Positions 63,650 to 64,000 of a stretch of DNA of 64,000 bases are shown here, piece by piece. The position numbers and the translations under genes are program-made. The stretch spans positions 186,001 through 250,000 of the forward strand of contig NZ_JAALBX010000006.1 in the NCBI RefSeq assembly GCF_011077955.1, read 5' to 3'. How positions within the stretch are numbered: the first letter of the stretch is position 1; every line of letters starts with the position of its first letter. The notes below the pieces were generated by a model that worked only from the letters and a program-made list of their open reading frames with translations, ran no database searches and had not been told where the DNA came from. The DNA is from Citrobacter freundii (GTDB lineage: Bacteria; Pseudomonadota; Gammaproteobacteria; Enterobacterales; Enterobacteriaceae).

Positions 63650-64000
63650 ATGACCGCGATTCTCGACATCGAACTGTTACGCACCTTTCATACCGTGGTA
63701 CGAGCTGGAAAATTCAGCGCCGCCGCCGGGCAGTTACATAAAAGCCCGGCGGCGGTAAGTGTCCATATACAACGGCTTGAAGCAGTGGCGGGTGGCCGCG
63801 TGCTTTATCGCGACAACCAATCCATCTCTCTCACCCCCCTTGGCAAACGCCTGTTAGTCTCCACCACGGAACTCTTGCGCGCCCACGATCAAGTTCTGGC
63901 CGATCTGCATGGCACCGATCTCGCCGGGCGTATTACCCTGGGTGTTCCGGATGAATACGCAGCCCAGGTCATCCGCGAAATCCTGCCGACATTTACGGCA
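63650..64000 (+). CDS. LysR family transcriptional regulator, N-terminal part
   Basis: 117 codons before the window ends. The N-terminal winged HTH is clear: LDIELLRTFHTVVRAGKFSAAAGQLHKSPAAVSVHIQRLEAVAG, then RDNQSISLTPLGKRLL and the linker helix ELLRAHDQVLADLHG; the effector domain begins with GRITLGVPDEYAAQVIREILP. AGGA lies 8 bases before the ATG. Likely regulator of the divergent EamA exporter. Truncated by the window edge. Confidence 0.9.
   Translation, partial: MTAILDIELLRTFHTVVRAGKFSAAAGQLHKSPAAVSVHIQRLEAVAGGRVLYRDNQSISLTPLGKRLLVSTTELLRAHDQVLADLHGTDLAGRITLGVPDEYAAQVIREILPTFTA

Overview
The window is a typical chromosome segment of an enterobacterium (Enterobacteriaceae). The first 16 kb keeps the gene content and order known from Escherichia coli around 8-9 min: aroM-yaiA-aroL, yaiI, proC, dgcC (adrA), psiF, iraP, ddlA, yaiZ, yaiY, yaiW-sbmA, ampH and hemB. 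Most protein sequences are close to, but clearly not identical with, the E. coli versions. The rest is a mosaic absent from E. coli K-12 at this position (treZ-treY-treX, ter genes, a split nan cluster, a TrkG homologue outside a prophage). A Cronobacter/Franconibacter/Enterobacter-like genus is plausible, but the genus cannot be settled from sequence reading alone.

Layout. 1-15.9 kb: conserved core, with phoA missing between iraP and psiF, a DUF2076 gene inserted between aroL and yaiI, an MdtG-like transporter and an extensin-like gene between iraP and ddlA, then asr. 16-27 kb: signalling and small-molecule genes: a GNAT enzyme, a membrane GGDEF-EAL protein, a MocR-type regulator divergent from an AhpD-like protein, a methionine-type ABC transporter (metQ/metI/metN paralogues), a glutathione S-transferase, a DJ-1/PfpI protein and a chemotaxis receptor with a recognisable FliA promoter. 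27-29.5 kb: a HAD phosphatase, then an AT-rich three-gene cassette (Hcp, DUF2778/Tlde1-like toxin, two-helix membrane protein) that looks like an orphan type VI secretion effector-immunity unit. 29.5-40 kb: the tellurite/stress block. terZABCDE reads leftward; an ATP-grasp, PRTase/TRSP, HAD, StiP/PELOTA and CitE-like operon plus terW reads rightward. Two copies of an ATCAT-N3-ATGAT palindrome sit on the two divergent promoters. 40-46.5 kb: sialic acid catabolism split into two convergent arms, nanE-nanK-yhcH-rpiR and nanR/nanA-nanT, with a three-repeat NanR operator before nanA. 46.7-54 kb: an EamA transporter and the treZ-treY-glgX(treX) operon, which makes trehalose from glycogen or maltodextrins. 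54.4-57.7 kb: a tightly coupled three-gene exported operon (beta-barrel, Omp85-type barrel, DUF4056). 58-64 kb: nepI, a class A beta-lactamase, a small membrane protein, a TrkG-type potassium transporter, an EamA transporter and the start of a divergent LysR regulator cut by the window end.

The best candidates for something little described are the outer-membrane triplet at 54.4-57.7 kb, the Hcp/Tlde1/immunity cassette at 28-29.3 kb, and the palindrome pair in the ter divergent promoter region. I saw no rRNA, tRNA, CRISPR array, transposase or integrase.
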